A DNA stretch of 64,000 bases from Ferruginibacter sp. (lineage in GTDB: Bacteria; Bacteroidota; Bacteroidia; Chitinophagales; Chitinophagaceae): contig JAHBTO010000002.1 in the NCBI GenBank assembly GCA_019638525.1, forward strand, positions 310,001 through 374,000, given 5' to 3'. Under the pieces are notes generated by a model that saw only the letters and a program-made list of their open reading frames with translations, was not told where the DNA came from and searched no databases. Position numbers and translations under genes: made by a program. Below are positions 36,530-44,743 of the stretch, piece by piece. How positions within the stretch are numbered: position 1 is the stretch's first letter; the number at the start of each line of letters is the position of its first letter.

Positions 36530-36558
36530 GCGTTTTTCGGAAAACGCAAATTTTTTTC
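36530..36558. promoter_or_regulatory. Hairpin in the leader region of the type A cargo gene
   Basis: GCGTTTT (36530-36536) and AAAACGC (36541-36547) pair around TCGG and are followed on the plus strand by AAATTTTTTT. It is 170 bp before the start of the divergent minus-strand gene. No gene ends here on the plus strand, so it may be a bidirectional structure or a terminator of an unseen RNA. On the minus strand a 13-codon ATG frame, MAITSVILLSKML, lies between this hairpin and the gene. Confidence 0.35.
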
Positions 36559-36559
36559 A

Positions 36560-37428
36560 CCGTAATTTTACTGTTTATTGAGTAAATATGCTTAAACGTG
36601 GTAATTTTTAAATATTTTCTATAACAATAAAAGATATCCCATATTTTATTCAATAATGATCAAAAATATTTAGAATATTTTTTCTGTCGAACACTTATTT
36701 TTTAAAACCATAGCTAAAAACTATAGAGTTTTTCATATAATATCTACCAATTTCCAACTAAACTAAAGCCACTATTCTTCTTATATTATATTATTATATA
36801 AGCTCCTTTTCTATTAACTTCTTATGAAAAATACTTTTTCATTTTTAAGTCTTACCAACTAAATCTAATAAAATACTACAAGCTTTAAATTGTATGGCTT
36901 ACTTGAAATAGCCATTTTGTCAGCATACTTCAATTAACACTTGCATATCTTCTTAAACTGTTTAAATATAGCCATCATAACTCCTGGTTGTATTTATCAT
37001 TAGGAAGAAAATCTTGATAAAAAAATTCCTATACAATATTTCTAAATTAAATTAATATTAAATATCTAATTTTATACGATATTAAATGCTCAATATACTT
37101 TGTTATAAATTATTAACCAGTTAGAAATTAAATTACATAATAATTAATTAGTATTTTTAAAAGTAAACATCAAAAATTAATCATTATTAGCAAATTTATT
37201 TAAATTATATCGATTAATAAATTATAATTAACTTATCATATATACTTAATTATCTTTAATTTACACTACATTTAATAAACCTTTAAATTTAGTAATTATT
37301 TTTTTAAAATTTTGTCATTCTGTCTGTATACATTCTAACAATTTTAGTTAAACTTTTTAATAAATTTTAAACCTTTTATTGTAATTCAGTTTTCTTATTT
37401 TAAATTACATCCTAAAAAAAGTCCATCC
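36560..37428. other. Extremely AT-rich non-coding island
   Basis: About 870 bases between the type A cargo gene and the LEA14-like gene contain no convincing gene. Sampled 60-base lines have 6 to 10 G or C (10-17%), against about 35-45% in neighbouring genes. The sequence is full of TAATTA/ATTAAT strings, with no clear tandem repeat and no tRNA-like fold. The flanking genes start divergently, so promoters must lie inside; the boundaries of any regulatory part are not visible. Confidence 0.7.
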
Positions 37429-37890
37429 ATGGCAAAGAACCGCCTCTACCCTTTCGTTTTTATTATTATTGTATTTTGTGCGTCATCGTGTCAGGCTCCA
37501 AAAGAACTTGTTTACCGGGATTTTAAAAACCTGAGTGTTGATAAAATTGGGTTTGCCTCCAGCATGCTTAAGGTTGACCTTATTTATTACAACCCCAATA
37601 AATTTGGCTTACAACTCAAATACACTGATTTGGACATATACATCAACAACAATTATTTTGGCCATAGCTCACAGGATTACCAGATAACCATTCCAAGGCT
37701 ATCAGAATTTACATTGCCGCTGCAGATACAACTAGATATGAAAAACCTGGTGAAAAATGCCATTCCCACCCTTTTTTTAGGCAAAGAAGTTATGTTGAAA
37801 ATTACGGGAACAGTAAAATTGGGTAAGGCAAATGTGTATAAAACCTTCCCGGTTAATTATGAAGGGTTACAGAAATTTTCTGTGAAATAA
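37429..37890 (+). CDS. LEA14-like lipoprotein
   Basis: A 153-residue lipoprotein (ASSC, Cys21) with a late-embryogenesis-abundant type 2 (LEA14/WHy) beta-sandwich. The core is VDLIYYNPNKFGLQLKYTDLDIYINNNYFG, then PRLSEFTLPLQIQLDMKNL and a final beta strand. Bacterial members are thought to protect or bind proteins at the membrane; no activity is fixed. It is isolated by the AT-rich island on one side and converges with the HMA-domain gene on the other. Confidence 0.85.
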   Translation: MAKNRLYPFVFIIIVFCASSCQAPKELVYRDFKNLSVDKIGFASSMLKVDLIYYNPNKFGLQLKYTDLDIYINNNYFGHSSQDYQITIPRLSEFTLPLQIQLDMKNLVKNAIPTLFLGKEVMLKITGTVKLGKANVYKTFPVNYEGLQKFSVK

Positions 37891-37918
37891 GCCATTATAA
37901 AGCCCTTTAATCAAAAAA

Positions 37919-38296
37919 TTATTGTTTGGTTTCTGTTACCGCAGGTTTAGCTGGTTTTGGGTGCATCCTGCATTCTTTTGGCAGACGTTTAAAGGCAGAT
38001 TCTTCGGCTTCAATGTCATCAGCATCAAAACCAAGGTTGGCAATCGCCACTTTTATATTTTCGAGTGTAGTACGGTCGTTTAACCAGGTAACGGTAGTAG
38101 TTCTTTGTTTTAAATTCACTTTTACCGAGCTAACTCCATATTCTCTGGCAATAAAGAATTCAACCCTGTCCTTACAAGTTTCGCATTGTACAGTGGGGGT
38201 TTTAATTACGGCTTTGCCTGATACTTTTTGATACTGGCCAAAACTTACAGTAACCAGGCAAAAAATAGCTGCTATACTCAGTGAAAGTGCTTTCAT
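37919..38296 (-). CDS. Exported heavy-metal-associated (HMA) domain protein
   Basis: A 125-residue exported protein with a signal peptide (MKALSLSIAAIFCLVTVSFGQ). The rest has the beta-alpha-beta-beta-alpha-beta pattern of HMA domains, with the metal-binding CxxC as CETC in the loop after the first strand and TTTVTWLNDRTTLENIKVAIANLGFDADD as the second half. The C-terminal KECRMHP adds another Cys and His pair. A role in periplasmic copper or other soft-metal handling is likely by family. It lies 24 bp after pyrE on the same strand. Confidence 0.85.
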   Translation of the reverse strand: MKALSLSIAAIFCLVTVSFGQYQKVSGKAVIKTPTVQCETCKDRVEFFIAREYGVSSVKVNLKQRTTTVTWLNDRTTLENIKVAIANLGFDADDIEAEESAFKRLPKECRMHPKPAKPAVTETKQ

Positions 38297-38320
38297 AATG
38301 GCTACATTTAGCTAAAGATA

Positions 38321-38953
38321 TTAATTGCCCGTCCAATTTGCAGGATTGAGCCGCCAATTTAACAAGGTATTTTCATCAGCAGCAGTAATAATCCCTTTTT
38401 GAATAGCTAATTCTATAAGTGTTGGATAATTAGTTAAAGAGTGATAAGGAATTTCTGCGGTTTTAAATGCTTTATCAGCAATTTCAAACCCATAGTTAAA
38501 TATAGAAACCATTCCTATAACATCTGCACCGCTTGATTTAAGTACTTCACAAACCTGTAAACTGCTTTTTCCTGTTGAGATAAGGTCTTCAATAACCAAA
38601 ACCTTACTTCCTTTTTCTAACGAACCTTCTATTTGGTTGCCTAATCCATGTTCTTTGGGTTTAGGCCTAACATAAATGTACGGTAGTTTTAATTGATCGG
38701 CAGCCATGGCACCCCAGGCAATACCAGCAGTAGCCACACCAGCCAGCACATCTGCCTGTTGAAACTTTTCAAAAATAACACTGCACATTTCGCTTTTAAT
38801 AAAATCACGAACATACGGAAAAGACAATACCTTCCTGTTATCGCAGTAAATAGGGCTTTTCCACCCACTTGCCCAGGTAAAAGGCGCTTGTGGGCTCAAT
38901 TTTATTGCATTAATTTGTAAAAGCTTTTCGGCTACTGCTTTTTCGTTTGTCAT
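38321..38953 (-). CDS. pyrE: Orotate phosphoribosyltransferase
   Basis: A 210-residue type I phosphoribosyltransferase that makes orotidine 5'-phosphate from orotate and PRPP in UMP synthesis. The PRPP motif is VLVIEDLISTGKSS; the N-terminal hood region has APFTWASGWKSPIYCDNRKV, the orotate-binding part; the YVRPKPKEHGLGNQIEG loop provides catalytic Lys residues. It sits 110 bp from the divergent Nudix gene and separately from the pyrRB pair 2 kb away. Confidence 0.94.
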   Translation of the reverse strand: MTNEKAVAEKLLQINAIKLSPQAPFTWASGWKSPIYCDNRKVLSFPYVRDFIKSEMCSVIFEKFQQADVLAGVATAGIAWGAMAADQLKLPYIYVRPKPKEHGLGNQIEGSLEKGSKVLVIEDLISTGKSSLQVCEVLKSSGADVIGMVSIFNYGFEIADKAFKTAEIPYHSLTNYPTLIELAIQKGIITAADENTLLNWRLNPANWTGN

Positions 38954-39063
38954 GTTGCAAATTTATATAAAAGCATTTACCATTAGCGGTTTGCAGTAAG
39001 CTTTAATTTAAATACTACTCATTAAATCTATAGGTTAAAAATAATAGTAATAACGGTAAGTGT

Positions 39064-39693
39064 ATGTTCATTAAAATATATTTTGGCAATAAACCGGTAA
39101 TCCTTTGTAATGAAATTGAAAAGGAAATAAATGAATTATTGCATCACCCCGATACTGTATTTGTTGATGAACTGTCTTCCAGCGCCATAAAATCGATGCT
39201 GCATGAAATAAAGAAAGAAGAATTTCATGCAGGAGTGATATGGCATAACGACTTTGAGCACCTTAAGAAGACTTTCTTTAAAAATTTTAAGGTGATAGAA
39301 GCTGCTGGCGGTATTGTACAAAATGATAAAAAAGACATATTGTTTATAAAGCGGCTAGGTAAATGGGATTTACCAAAAGGTAAAATTGAAAAGAATGAAA
39401 AGCAGCAAGACTGTGCGGTACGGGAAGTGATGGAAGAAACAGGAGTAACAAACCTTTTTTTAAAAAAGAAAATTGGAGAAACCTACCATGTATATGATGA
39501 ATATGGTAAACATTATTTAAAAATTTCGCATTGGTATCATATCACATGTTCATCTAACCAGCAACTATTACCGCAAACACAAGAGAATATCACCGAAACC
39601 AAATGGATTAAGACATTGCATATTAAAGAGCCAATGCAAAATACTTATCCATCAATAAAAGATATAATGAACACTTTTTTTGATGAACCCTGA
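39064..39693 (+). CDS. Nudix hydrolase
   Basis: A 209-residue protein with a Nudix box at about residues 102-124, GKIEKNEKQQDCAVREVMEETGV, written G-x5-E-x7-R-E-x2-E-E-x-G, all conserved acidic residues present. An additional N-terminal 75 residues before the AAGGIVQNDK start of the Nudix fold are of unknown function. Family members hydrolyse nucleoside diphosphates linked to another group. The substrate is not visible. It is divergent from pyrE and convergent with the thioesterase gene. Confidence 0.92.
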   Translation: MFIKIYFGNKPVILCNEIEKEINELLHHPDTVFVDELSSSAIKSMLHEIKKEEFHAGVIWHNDFEHLKKTFFKNFKVIEAAGGIVQNDKKDILFIKRLGKWDLPKGKIEKNEKQQDCAVREVMEETGVTNLFLKKKIGETYHVYDEYGKHYLKISHWYHITCSSNQQLLPQTQENITETKWIKTLHIKEPMQNTYPSIKDIMNTFFDEP

Positions 39694-39722
39694 AATGATT
39701 TTTTGGTTGTAAAAAACACCGG

Positions 39723-40160
39723 TTACTTTTTCTTTTCTAAGATAGCAACTGTTAGCCTGCTTATACAAACAAGTTTCATATTATCATCATGAATTTTTAT
39801 ATCCCACACATGTGTTGAAGTGCCAATATGCAAAGCAGTGCAGGTTGCTGTTACATATCCGCCTGTGGCGCTGCGTACATGGTTAGCATTAATCTCAAGG
39901 CCTACGCAATATTTTTCTTCGGTATTAATTACAAAATGAGAGGCAAGGCTGCCTACTGTTTCGGCCAATGCACAACTTGCACCTCCATGCAGAAGACCAT
40001 AAGGCTGTATGGTACGTTCATCAACAGGCATGCGCATCACCAGGTAATCATCGCCTTTTTCAACCCACTCCATTCCCAGGAAAAATGCCATAGTTTTTTT
40101 CCCTTTTGCCAAACTGTTGATATCTGGCAAAGTAAAATCCTTATTAAACCAAATTGACAT
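39723..40160 (-). CDS. PaaI-type hotdog thioesterase
   Basis: A 145-residue hotdog protein of the PaaI family: LHGGASCALAETVGSLA provides the catalytic Glu/Asp helix, after YLVMRMPVDERTIQPYG. The reaction is release of CoA from aryl- or acyl-CoA. It follows coaD by 24 bp on the same strand. CoA synthesis next to CoA release is suggestive but not proof of a pathway link. Confidence 0.87.
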   Translation of the reverse strand: MSIWFNKDFTLPDINSLAKGKKTMAFFLGMEWVEKGDDYLVMRMPVDERTIQPYGLLHGGASCALAETVGSLASHFVINTEEKYCVGLEINANHVRSATGGYVTATCTALHIGTSTHVWDIKIHDDNMKLVCISRLTVAILEKKK

Positions 40161-40184
40161 TATAAAATTTAAAAATTGTAATAG

Positions 40185-40661
40185 TTATTTCTTTTTTGTG
40201 ATGGACCGTTTCACTTCTTCGGGTAAAAATTGTGATATATCGCCACCGTTTTTCAACACATCTCTTACTAAGGTAGATGCAACAGAAGTGTATTTAGGCA
40301 GGCAGGTAAGAAAAATAGTCTCAATATTATTATCTATACTTCGATTCATATCTGCAATGGCTTTTTCATATTCAAAATCGTTCACATACCTTATTCCACG
40401 TAAAATAAATTTAGCACCTACTTTGTTGCAACAGGTGGCAGTTAGGCCATCGTAAGCAAGTACCTCTACTTTTGGATTGTTTTTATAAATCTCCCTTAGC
40501 CATTTTAATCGTTGTTTTTCGCTAAACATAGGTTGCTTATTACTATTACGGCCAATCCCTATCACCAGTTTATCAAACAAAGGCAAAGCCCTGTCAATAA
40601 TATCAGTATGGCCAAGTGTAACGGGGTCAAATGTACCGGGGAATAAACAAATTCGGTTCAT
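40185..40661 (-). CDS. coaD: Phosphopantetheine adenylyltransferase
   Basis: A 158-residue nucleotidyltransferase that makes dephospho-CoA from 4'-phosphopantetheine and ATP. The TxGH motif is in FPGTFDPVTLGHTDII, and a second ATP site is VASTLVRDVLKNGGD (usual ISSTxVR). Key RGIRYVNDFEYE is present. It sits 27 bp after pyrB and 24 bp before the thioesterase gene. Confidence 0.95.
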   Translation of the reverse strand: MNRICLFPGTFDPVTLGHTDIIDRALPLFDKLVIGIGRNSNKQPMFSEKQRLKWLREIYKNNPKVEVLAYDGLTATCCNKVGAKFILRGIRYVNDFEYEKAIADMNRSIDNNIETIFLTCLPKYTSVASTLVRDVLKNGGDISQFLPEEVKRSITKKK

Positions 40662-40688
40662 GAATGATTATTGTTTAGTGCTTAGTTT

Positions 40689-41618
40689 TTAATCAGGTTT
40701 ATTGCCGGCAAGCAAATACAATGAAGCCATCCTAACTGCAACGCCGTTTTCAACCTGTTGTAAAATAATCGACTGGTTGCCATCGGCTACATCGCTATCA
40801 ATTTCTACGCCACGGTTAATAGGCCCGGGATGCATAATTACAATTTCTTTTTTTAATCCATCCAATAATTTACGGCTTACTCCATATGCCAGGTTATATT
40901 CTCTTAACGATGAAAACAATACCTGGTTTTGCCTTTCTAACTGAATACGTAATACATTGGCTACATCGCACCATGCTAATGCTTTCTTAATATCATACTC
41001 AACTTTTACATGCAATGCATCTTCAATATACTTTGGTATTAATGTTGGCGGTCCAGCCACCATCACTTCGGCTCCCATTTTATTTAACAGGTAAATATTA
41101 CTGAGCGCCACTCTCGAATGCATGATATCGCCAACCAGCACAATTTTTTTCCCGGCAAGGCTACCGGTTTTTTCCTGTATTGAAAATGCGTCGAGCAAGG
41201 CCTGTGTAGGGTGTTCGTTAATACCATCGCCGGCGTTAATGATGGCAGCCGGTATATGTTTGGATAAAAAATGCGGTGCACCACTGGCACTATGCCGCAT
41301 TACCACCATATCCACCTTCATGCTTAAAATATTATTTACCGTATCCAAAAGGGTTTCGCCTTTTGAAACGGATGAACCTGAAGCAGAAAAATTAATTGTA
41401 TCGGCGCCAAGCCTTTTTTCGGCCAGTTCAAAAGATATCCTTGTTCTGGTTGAATTTTCGTAAAACAGGTTTACAATGGTAACATCACGTAAGGATGGAA
41501 CTTTTTTTACCGGTCGTTGTAATACTTCTTTAAACTGGGTGGCGGTTGATAAAATAAGGGAAATATCTGCTGCAGTAAGCTGTTTAATGCCCAATAGATG
41601 TTTGGTAGATAGTTGCAT
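40689..41618 (-). CDS. pyrB: Aspartate carbamoyltransferase, catalytic subunit
   Basis: A 309-residue enzyme that joins carbamoyl phosphate and L-aspartate in pyrimidine synthesis. Carbamoyl phosphate binding motif ENSTRTRISFELAEKRLG is present; the HPGPINRGVEI motif near the C-terminus is normal. No regulatory subunit gene (pyrI) is near, as in other Bacteroidetes using the catalytic trimer. It is 106 bp after pyrR in the same direction. Confidence 0.95.
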   Translation of the reverse strand: MQLSTKHLLGIKQLTAADISLILSTATQFKEVLQRPVKKVPSLRDVTIVNLFYENSTRTRISFELAEKRLGADTINFSASGSSVSKGETLLDTVNNILSMKVDMVVMRHSASGAPHFLSKHIPAAIINAGDGINEHPTQALLDAFSIQEKTGSLAGKKIVLVGDIMHSRVALSNIYLLNKMGAEVMVAGPPTLIPKYIEDALHVKVEYDIKKALAWCDVANVLRIQLERQNQVLFSSLREYNLAYGVSRKLLDGLKKEIVIMHPGPINRGVEIDSDVADGNQSIILQQVENGVAVRMASLYLLAGNKPD

Positions 41619-41724
41619 TAAGTGGCAAAGTTAATGGAAAAGTCAAAAAAGCCAAAAGTAAAAATTCAATAGTGGCATCTTAATTGCAGGCCAATTTTGA
41701 ATTATGAATTATGAATTTTGAGTT

Positions 41725-42234
41725 TCAATAAAGTACCACCTCTTCCTTATCCCATTCTACTTTTACTTTTTGCGAAACTATTGAATCAATTGCTTTTCCG
41801 CAGTAATCAGGTTGTATGGGAAGTTCCCGATTAAACCTCCTGTTAACAAGTACACACAACTCAACTTTTTTGGGGCGGCCAAAATCTTGTATGGCATCTA
41901 AGGCTGCCCTAATAGTGCGTCCTGTGTATAGTACATCATCAATTAAAATAACTTTTTTATTATCTATTGAAAATGGTATTTCTGTTTTATTGGCCACATG
42001 TAATTCATCACGTACATCATCCCGGTAAAATGTTATATCCAGTTTACCATATTGCAGATTTTCATTTGGATGCAATTGTTTTATATATTCTATCAACTTA
42101 GCTCCAACATGTACGCCTCTTGGCTGGATACCAATAAACACCACATCGTTTAAATGCAAATTATTTTCAACAAGCTGATGGGCTAACCTAGATATTGTAA
42201 GGTATAATTGTTGTTTATCTAAAATTGTTTTCAA
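41725..42234 (-). CDS. pyrR: PyrR-type bifunctional uracil phosphoribosyltransferase / regulator
   Basis: A 169-residue phosphoribosyltransferase-fold protein with the PRPP motif VILIDDVLYTGRTIRAAL and the IGIQPRGVHVG and LVNRRFNRELPIQPDYCGK segments of PyrR. In Gram-positives PyrR binds pyr mRNA and controls attenuation; in Bacteroidetes an RNA target is unproven. It precedes pyrB by 106 bp. A weak hairpin (CCCGG/CCGGG) lies 54 bp upstream of the start. Confidence 0.93.
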   Translation of the reverse strand: MKTILDKQQLYLTISRLAHQLVENNLHLNDVVFIGIQPRGVHVGAKLIEYIKQLHPNENLQYGKLDITFYRDDVRDELHVANKTEIPFSIDNKKVILIDDVLYTGRTIRAALDAIQDFGRPKKVELCVLVNRRFNRELPIQPDYCGKAIDSIVSQKVKVEWDKEEVVLY

Positions 42235-42287
42235 AATAATTTATTTATGATGCGAATTTATTCAACATTAACCTTTTTAAAATATCT

Positions 42288-42301
42288 CCCGGGTTACCGG
42301 G
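42288..42301 (-). terminator. Weak GC hairpin upstream of pyrR
   Basis: CCCGG and CCGGG pair around a 4-base loop between the CBM48-HhH stop (42312) and the pyrR start (42234), followed on the minus strand by AGATATTTT. The stem has only five pairs, so it may be a weak terminator or a chance palindrome. Confidence 0.3.
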
Positions 42302-42311
42302 GTATTATATG

Positions 42312-42929
42312 TTATTTACCACCTATTAATTTTTTTTGAAGTAATTCCAGGTCATCCCATTTTGACTGGGCAGCCAGCTTTGCCTGTTTTGGCCATGTAC
42401 CCGGGTTATGCATAGTATATTTACTTCCACCAGTTTCTAATATTTCTTTTAAACTTTTAATAGTGGCTTTTGAAAGTTGCTTATAAGTATGAATATTGTT
42501 TTTATACAACAATGACTCAATTTTTTTACCAATGCCTTCAATTTTGGTTAGGTTGTCTTTTAAAGTTGCAACAGGCTTTGTTTTAGTTGTTTTTGATTTT
42601 GATTTTATTGTTTTTGGCTTTTGCAGCAAAGTTTCATCAACCACTTTCGCCACCCTGATGATACAATTTTCAACAGGGAAGCCTGATAATTCAGAAATAA
42701 TCTTTTCATTATCATCATTAACCCAACGGCCATTGCCAAGCAGGTAACGGTATTGGTAATCTTTACCTGTTTCCAGTTCTACTTCCACCTGCATACTTCC
42801 ATCTGCCTGTTTATTTAAGTTAAAACCTTTTTCAAGGTTCCAGTCATTAAACTCGCCTAATAATACACATTCATCGGCGCCAATAATATTGGCTGCCGGT
42901 AATGTAAACATAACTTTAGTTTTCATCAT
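42312..42929 (-). CDS. CBM48-like E-set domain fused to helix-hairpin-helix domain
   Basis: A 205-residue protein. Residues about 5-95 are an early-set domain like the AMPK/isoamylase glycogen-binding module (VLLGEFNDWN, YQYRYLLGNGRWVNDDN). After a Lys-rich linker, about 120-205 is a helix-hairpin-helix domain: LTKIEGIGKKIESLLYKNNIHTYKQLSKA, similar to the H3TH repeats of DUF4332-type proteins. I know no function for the combination. Glycogen or DNA binding is suggested by the halves. It lies 13 bp after pruA, so it is likely cotranscribed. Confidence 0.8.
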   Translation of the reverse strand: MMKTKVMFTLPAANIIGADECVLLGEFNDWNLEKGFNLNKQADGSMQVEVELETGKDYQYRYLLGNGRWVNDDNEKIISELSGFPVENCIIRVAKVVDETLLQKPKTIKSKSKTTKTKPVATLKDNLTKIEGIGKKIESLLYKNNIHTYKQLSKATIKSLKEILETGGSKYTMHNPGTWPKQAKLAAQSKWDDLELLQKKLIGGK

Positions 42930-42942
42930 TTACTTTTTGTTT

Positions 42943-44577
42943 TTATTTTTCTTGCATAAAAGGATAACGGTAATCTGTAGGCGAACTAAAAGTTTCCTTG
43001 ATAGTACGTGCGCTCAGCCAGCGGTACAGGTTTAAAATAGATCCTGCTTTATCGTTGGTACCGCTGCCTCTTGCACCGCCAAATGGTTGCTGCCCCACTA
43101 CCGCACCTGTAGGTTTATCATTAATATAAAAATTACCTGCGCTGTTTCGTAACCTGTCAGTTGCTAGTTCTACTGCGTACCTATCCTGTGCAATAATTGA
43201 GCCTGTTAAAGCATAATCAGATGTTTCATCTACTAATTTTAATGTAGCATCAAATTTATTTTCATCGTACACATACACGGTAAGCACCGGCCCAAATAAT
43301 TCTTCGCACATAGTAACATATTTAGGGTTGGCAGTTTCTATAATAGTTGGTTCAATAAAATAACCTTCTGTTTTATCGCATTTTCCACCAACCCAAATTT
43401 TTGCACCACTTCCTTTCTTTCTTGCGCCTTTTATATATCCTTCCAGTTTATCAAAGCTTTTTTCGTCAATAACTGCATTTACAAAATTTGTAAAATCTTC
43501 TACCGTACCCATCTTCATTGTCTTTACCTGTTCCACCAGTTTTTTCTTTACTTCGGCAGCTATATTTGATGGGATATAAGCCCTTGATGCGGCAGAGCAT
43601 TTTTGTCCCTGGTACTCAAAGGCGCCTCTTGCTAATGCAGTAACCACCACATCGGGGTTGGCGCTCTTATGTGCAATCACAAAATCTTTACCCCCGGTTT
43701 CGCCCACAATACGGGGATACGAACGGTACATAGCCATATTTTTACCAATGGTTTCCCACATTTTATTAAACACACCGGTACTACCTGTAAAGTGAATACC
43801 TGCAAAATCTCTGTGGTTAAAAACCACTTCGCCAATTGTGGGCCCATCAATAAAAACAAGATTGATAACACCATCGGGCAAACCAGCTTCTTTTAAAATA
43901 CGCATAAACATCTGTGCGCTGTAAACCTGTGTGTTAGCACATTTCCATATAACCACATTGCCACACATAGCAGCAGATGTGGGCAAATTACCACCAATAG
44001 CGGTAAAATTAAATGGGGTGAGTGCAAACACAAACCCTTCAAGAGGACGGTATTCCATCCTGTTATACATGCCCGGGCTGCTGATGGGTTGTTGCCGGTA
44101 AATTTCACTTAAGAAATGAACATTAAACCGCAGAAAGTCGATGATTTCACAGGCAGCATCTATCTCGGCCTGGAAAACATTTTTACTTTGGCCAAGCATA
44201 GTGGTGCCATTCATATAAGGCCTGTATTTGCCCGCAATTAAATCTGCTGCTTTTAAAAAAATATTAGCCCTGTTTTCCCAACTCATACTTGCCCACTTAT
44301 CTTTAACTTTTAGTGCAGCATTAATTGCTTTATTTACATGCTTAGCATCCCCAACATGATAATGACCAAGCACATGCTTATGCTCGTGAGGCGGACGAAT
44401 AGCATGTGTATTACCTGTTCTCACTTCTTCGCCACCTATATACATGGGCACATCTACTTTAGTGCTTTTAAGCTCTTTAAGAACTGCTTTTAATGCTAAT
44501 TTTTCTTTACTGCCCGGTGCATAATTCAGCACAGGCTCATTCACCGGCATGGGGTAATAAAAATCTCCGTATTGCAT
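42943..44577 (-). CDS. pruA: L-glutamate gamma-semialdehyde dehydrogenase (delta-1-pyrroline-5-carboxylate dehydrogenase)
   Basis: A 544-residue aldehyde dehydrogenase oxidising glutamate semialdehyde to glutamate with NAD+, the second step of proline breakdown. The catalytic Cys is in GQKCSAASRAYIP and the general base Glu in VGETGGKDFV, with the Rossmann HFTGSTGVF motif. The 544-residue length with an N-terminal NEPVLNYAPGS part is like the P5CDH of mammals and Bacteroidetes, not the bifunctional PutA. No proline dehydrogenase gene is in the window. Confidence 0.94.
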   Translation of the reverse strand: MQYGDFYYPMPVNEPVLNYAPGSKEKLALKAVLKELKSTKVDVPMYIGGEEVRTGNTHAIRPPHEHKHVLGHYHVGDAKHVNKAINAALKVKDKWASMSWENRANIFLKAADLIAGKYRPYMNGTTMLGQSKNVFQAEIDAACEIIDFLRFNVHFLSEIYRQQPISSPGMYNRMEYRPLEGFVFALTPFNFTAIGGNLPTSAAMCGNVVIWKCANTQVYSAQMFMRILKEAGLPDGVINLVFIDGPTIGEVVFNHRDFAGIHFTGSTGVFNKMWETIGKNMAMYRSYPRIVGETGGKDFVIAHKSANPDVVVTALARGAFEYQGQKCSAASRAYIPSNIAAEVKKKLVEQVKTMKMGTVEDFTNFVNAVIDEKSFDKLEGYIKGARKKGSGAKIWVGGKCDKTEGYFIEPTIIETANPKYVTMCEELFGPVLTVYVYDENKFDATLKLVDETSDYALTGSIIAQDRYAVELATDRLRNSAGNFYINDKPTGAVVGQQPFGGARGSGTNDKAGSILNLYRWLSARTIKETFSSPTDYRYPFMQEK

Positions 44578-44606
44578 GGTTATTATTTTTTTATTTTATA
44601 AATGTA

Positions 44607-44649
44607 CAACATTGCTGTGCCGTACAAGTGAGTGACACAACGATGTTGC
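44607..44649 (+). repeat. Palindromic dispersed repeat, copy B
   Basis: ACAACATTGCTGTG and CACAACGATGTTG form an imperfect inverted repeat around a loop with GCCGTACAAGTGAGTG. The 23-base core differs from copy A (511-533) at one base. It lies between the prfB stop (44744) and the pruA start (44577), so any transcript covering both would include it. Confidence 0.6.
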
Positions 44650-44743
44650 TATGAAAAACAACTGTTGGTTACATAAAAATTACCTACTTCGATATAAATG
44701 TTTAAATCTATTAAGAATTGTATTTGACATCATACAAGGTGAT

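Noticed and set aside
36361..36549. 63-residue extension of the T9SS type A cargo
   Set aside because: It precedes a complete signal peptide starting at 36360 and crosses the leader hairpin region.
41700..41716. Direct repeat ATTATGAATTATGAATTTTG before pyrR's 3' side
   Set aside because: A short AT-rich near-repeat common in such gaps; no regulatory meaning can be supported.
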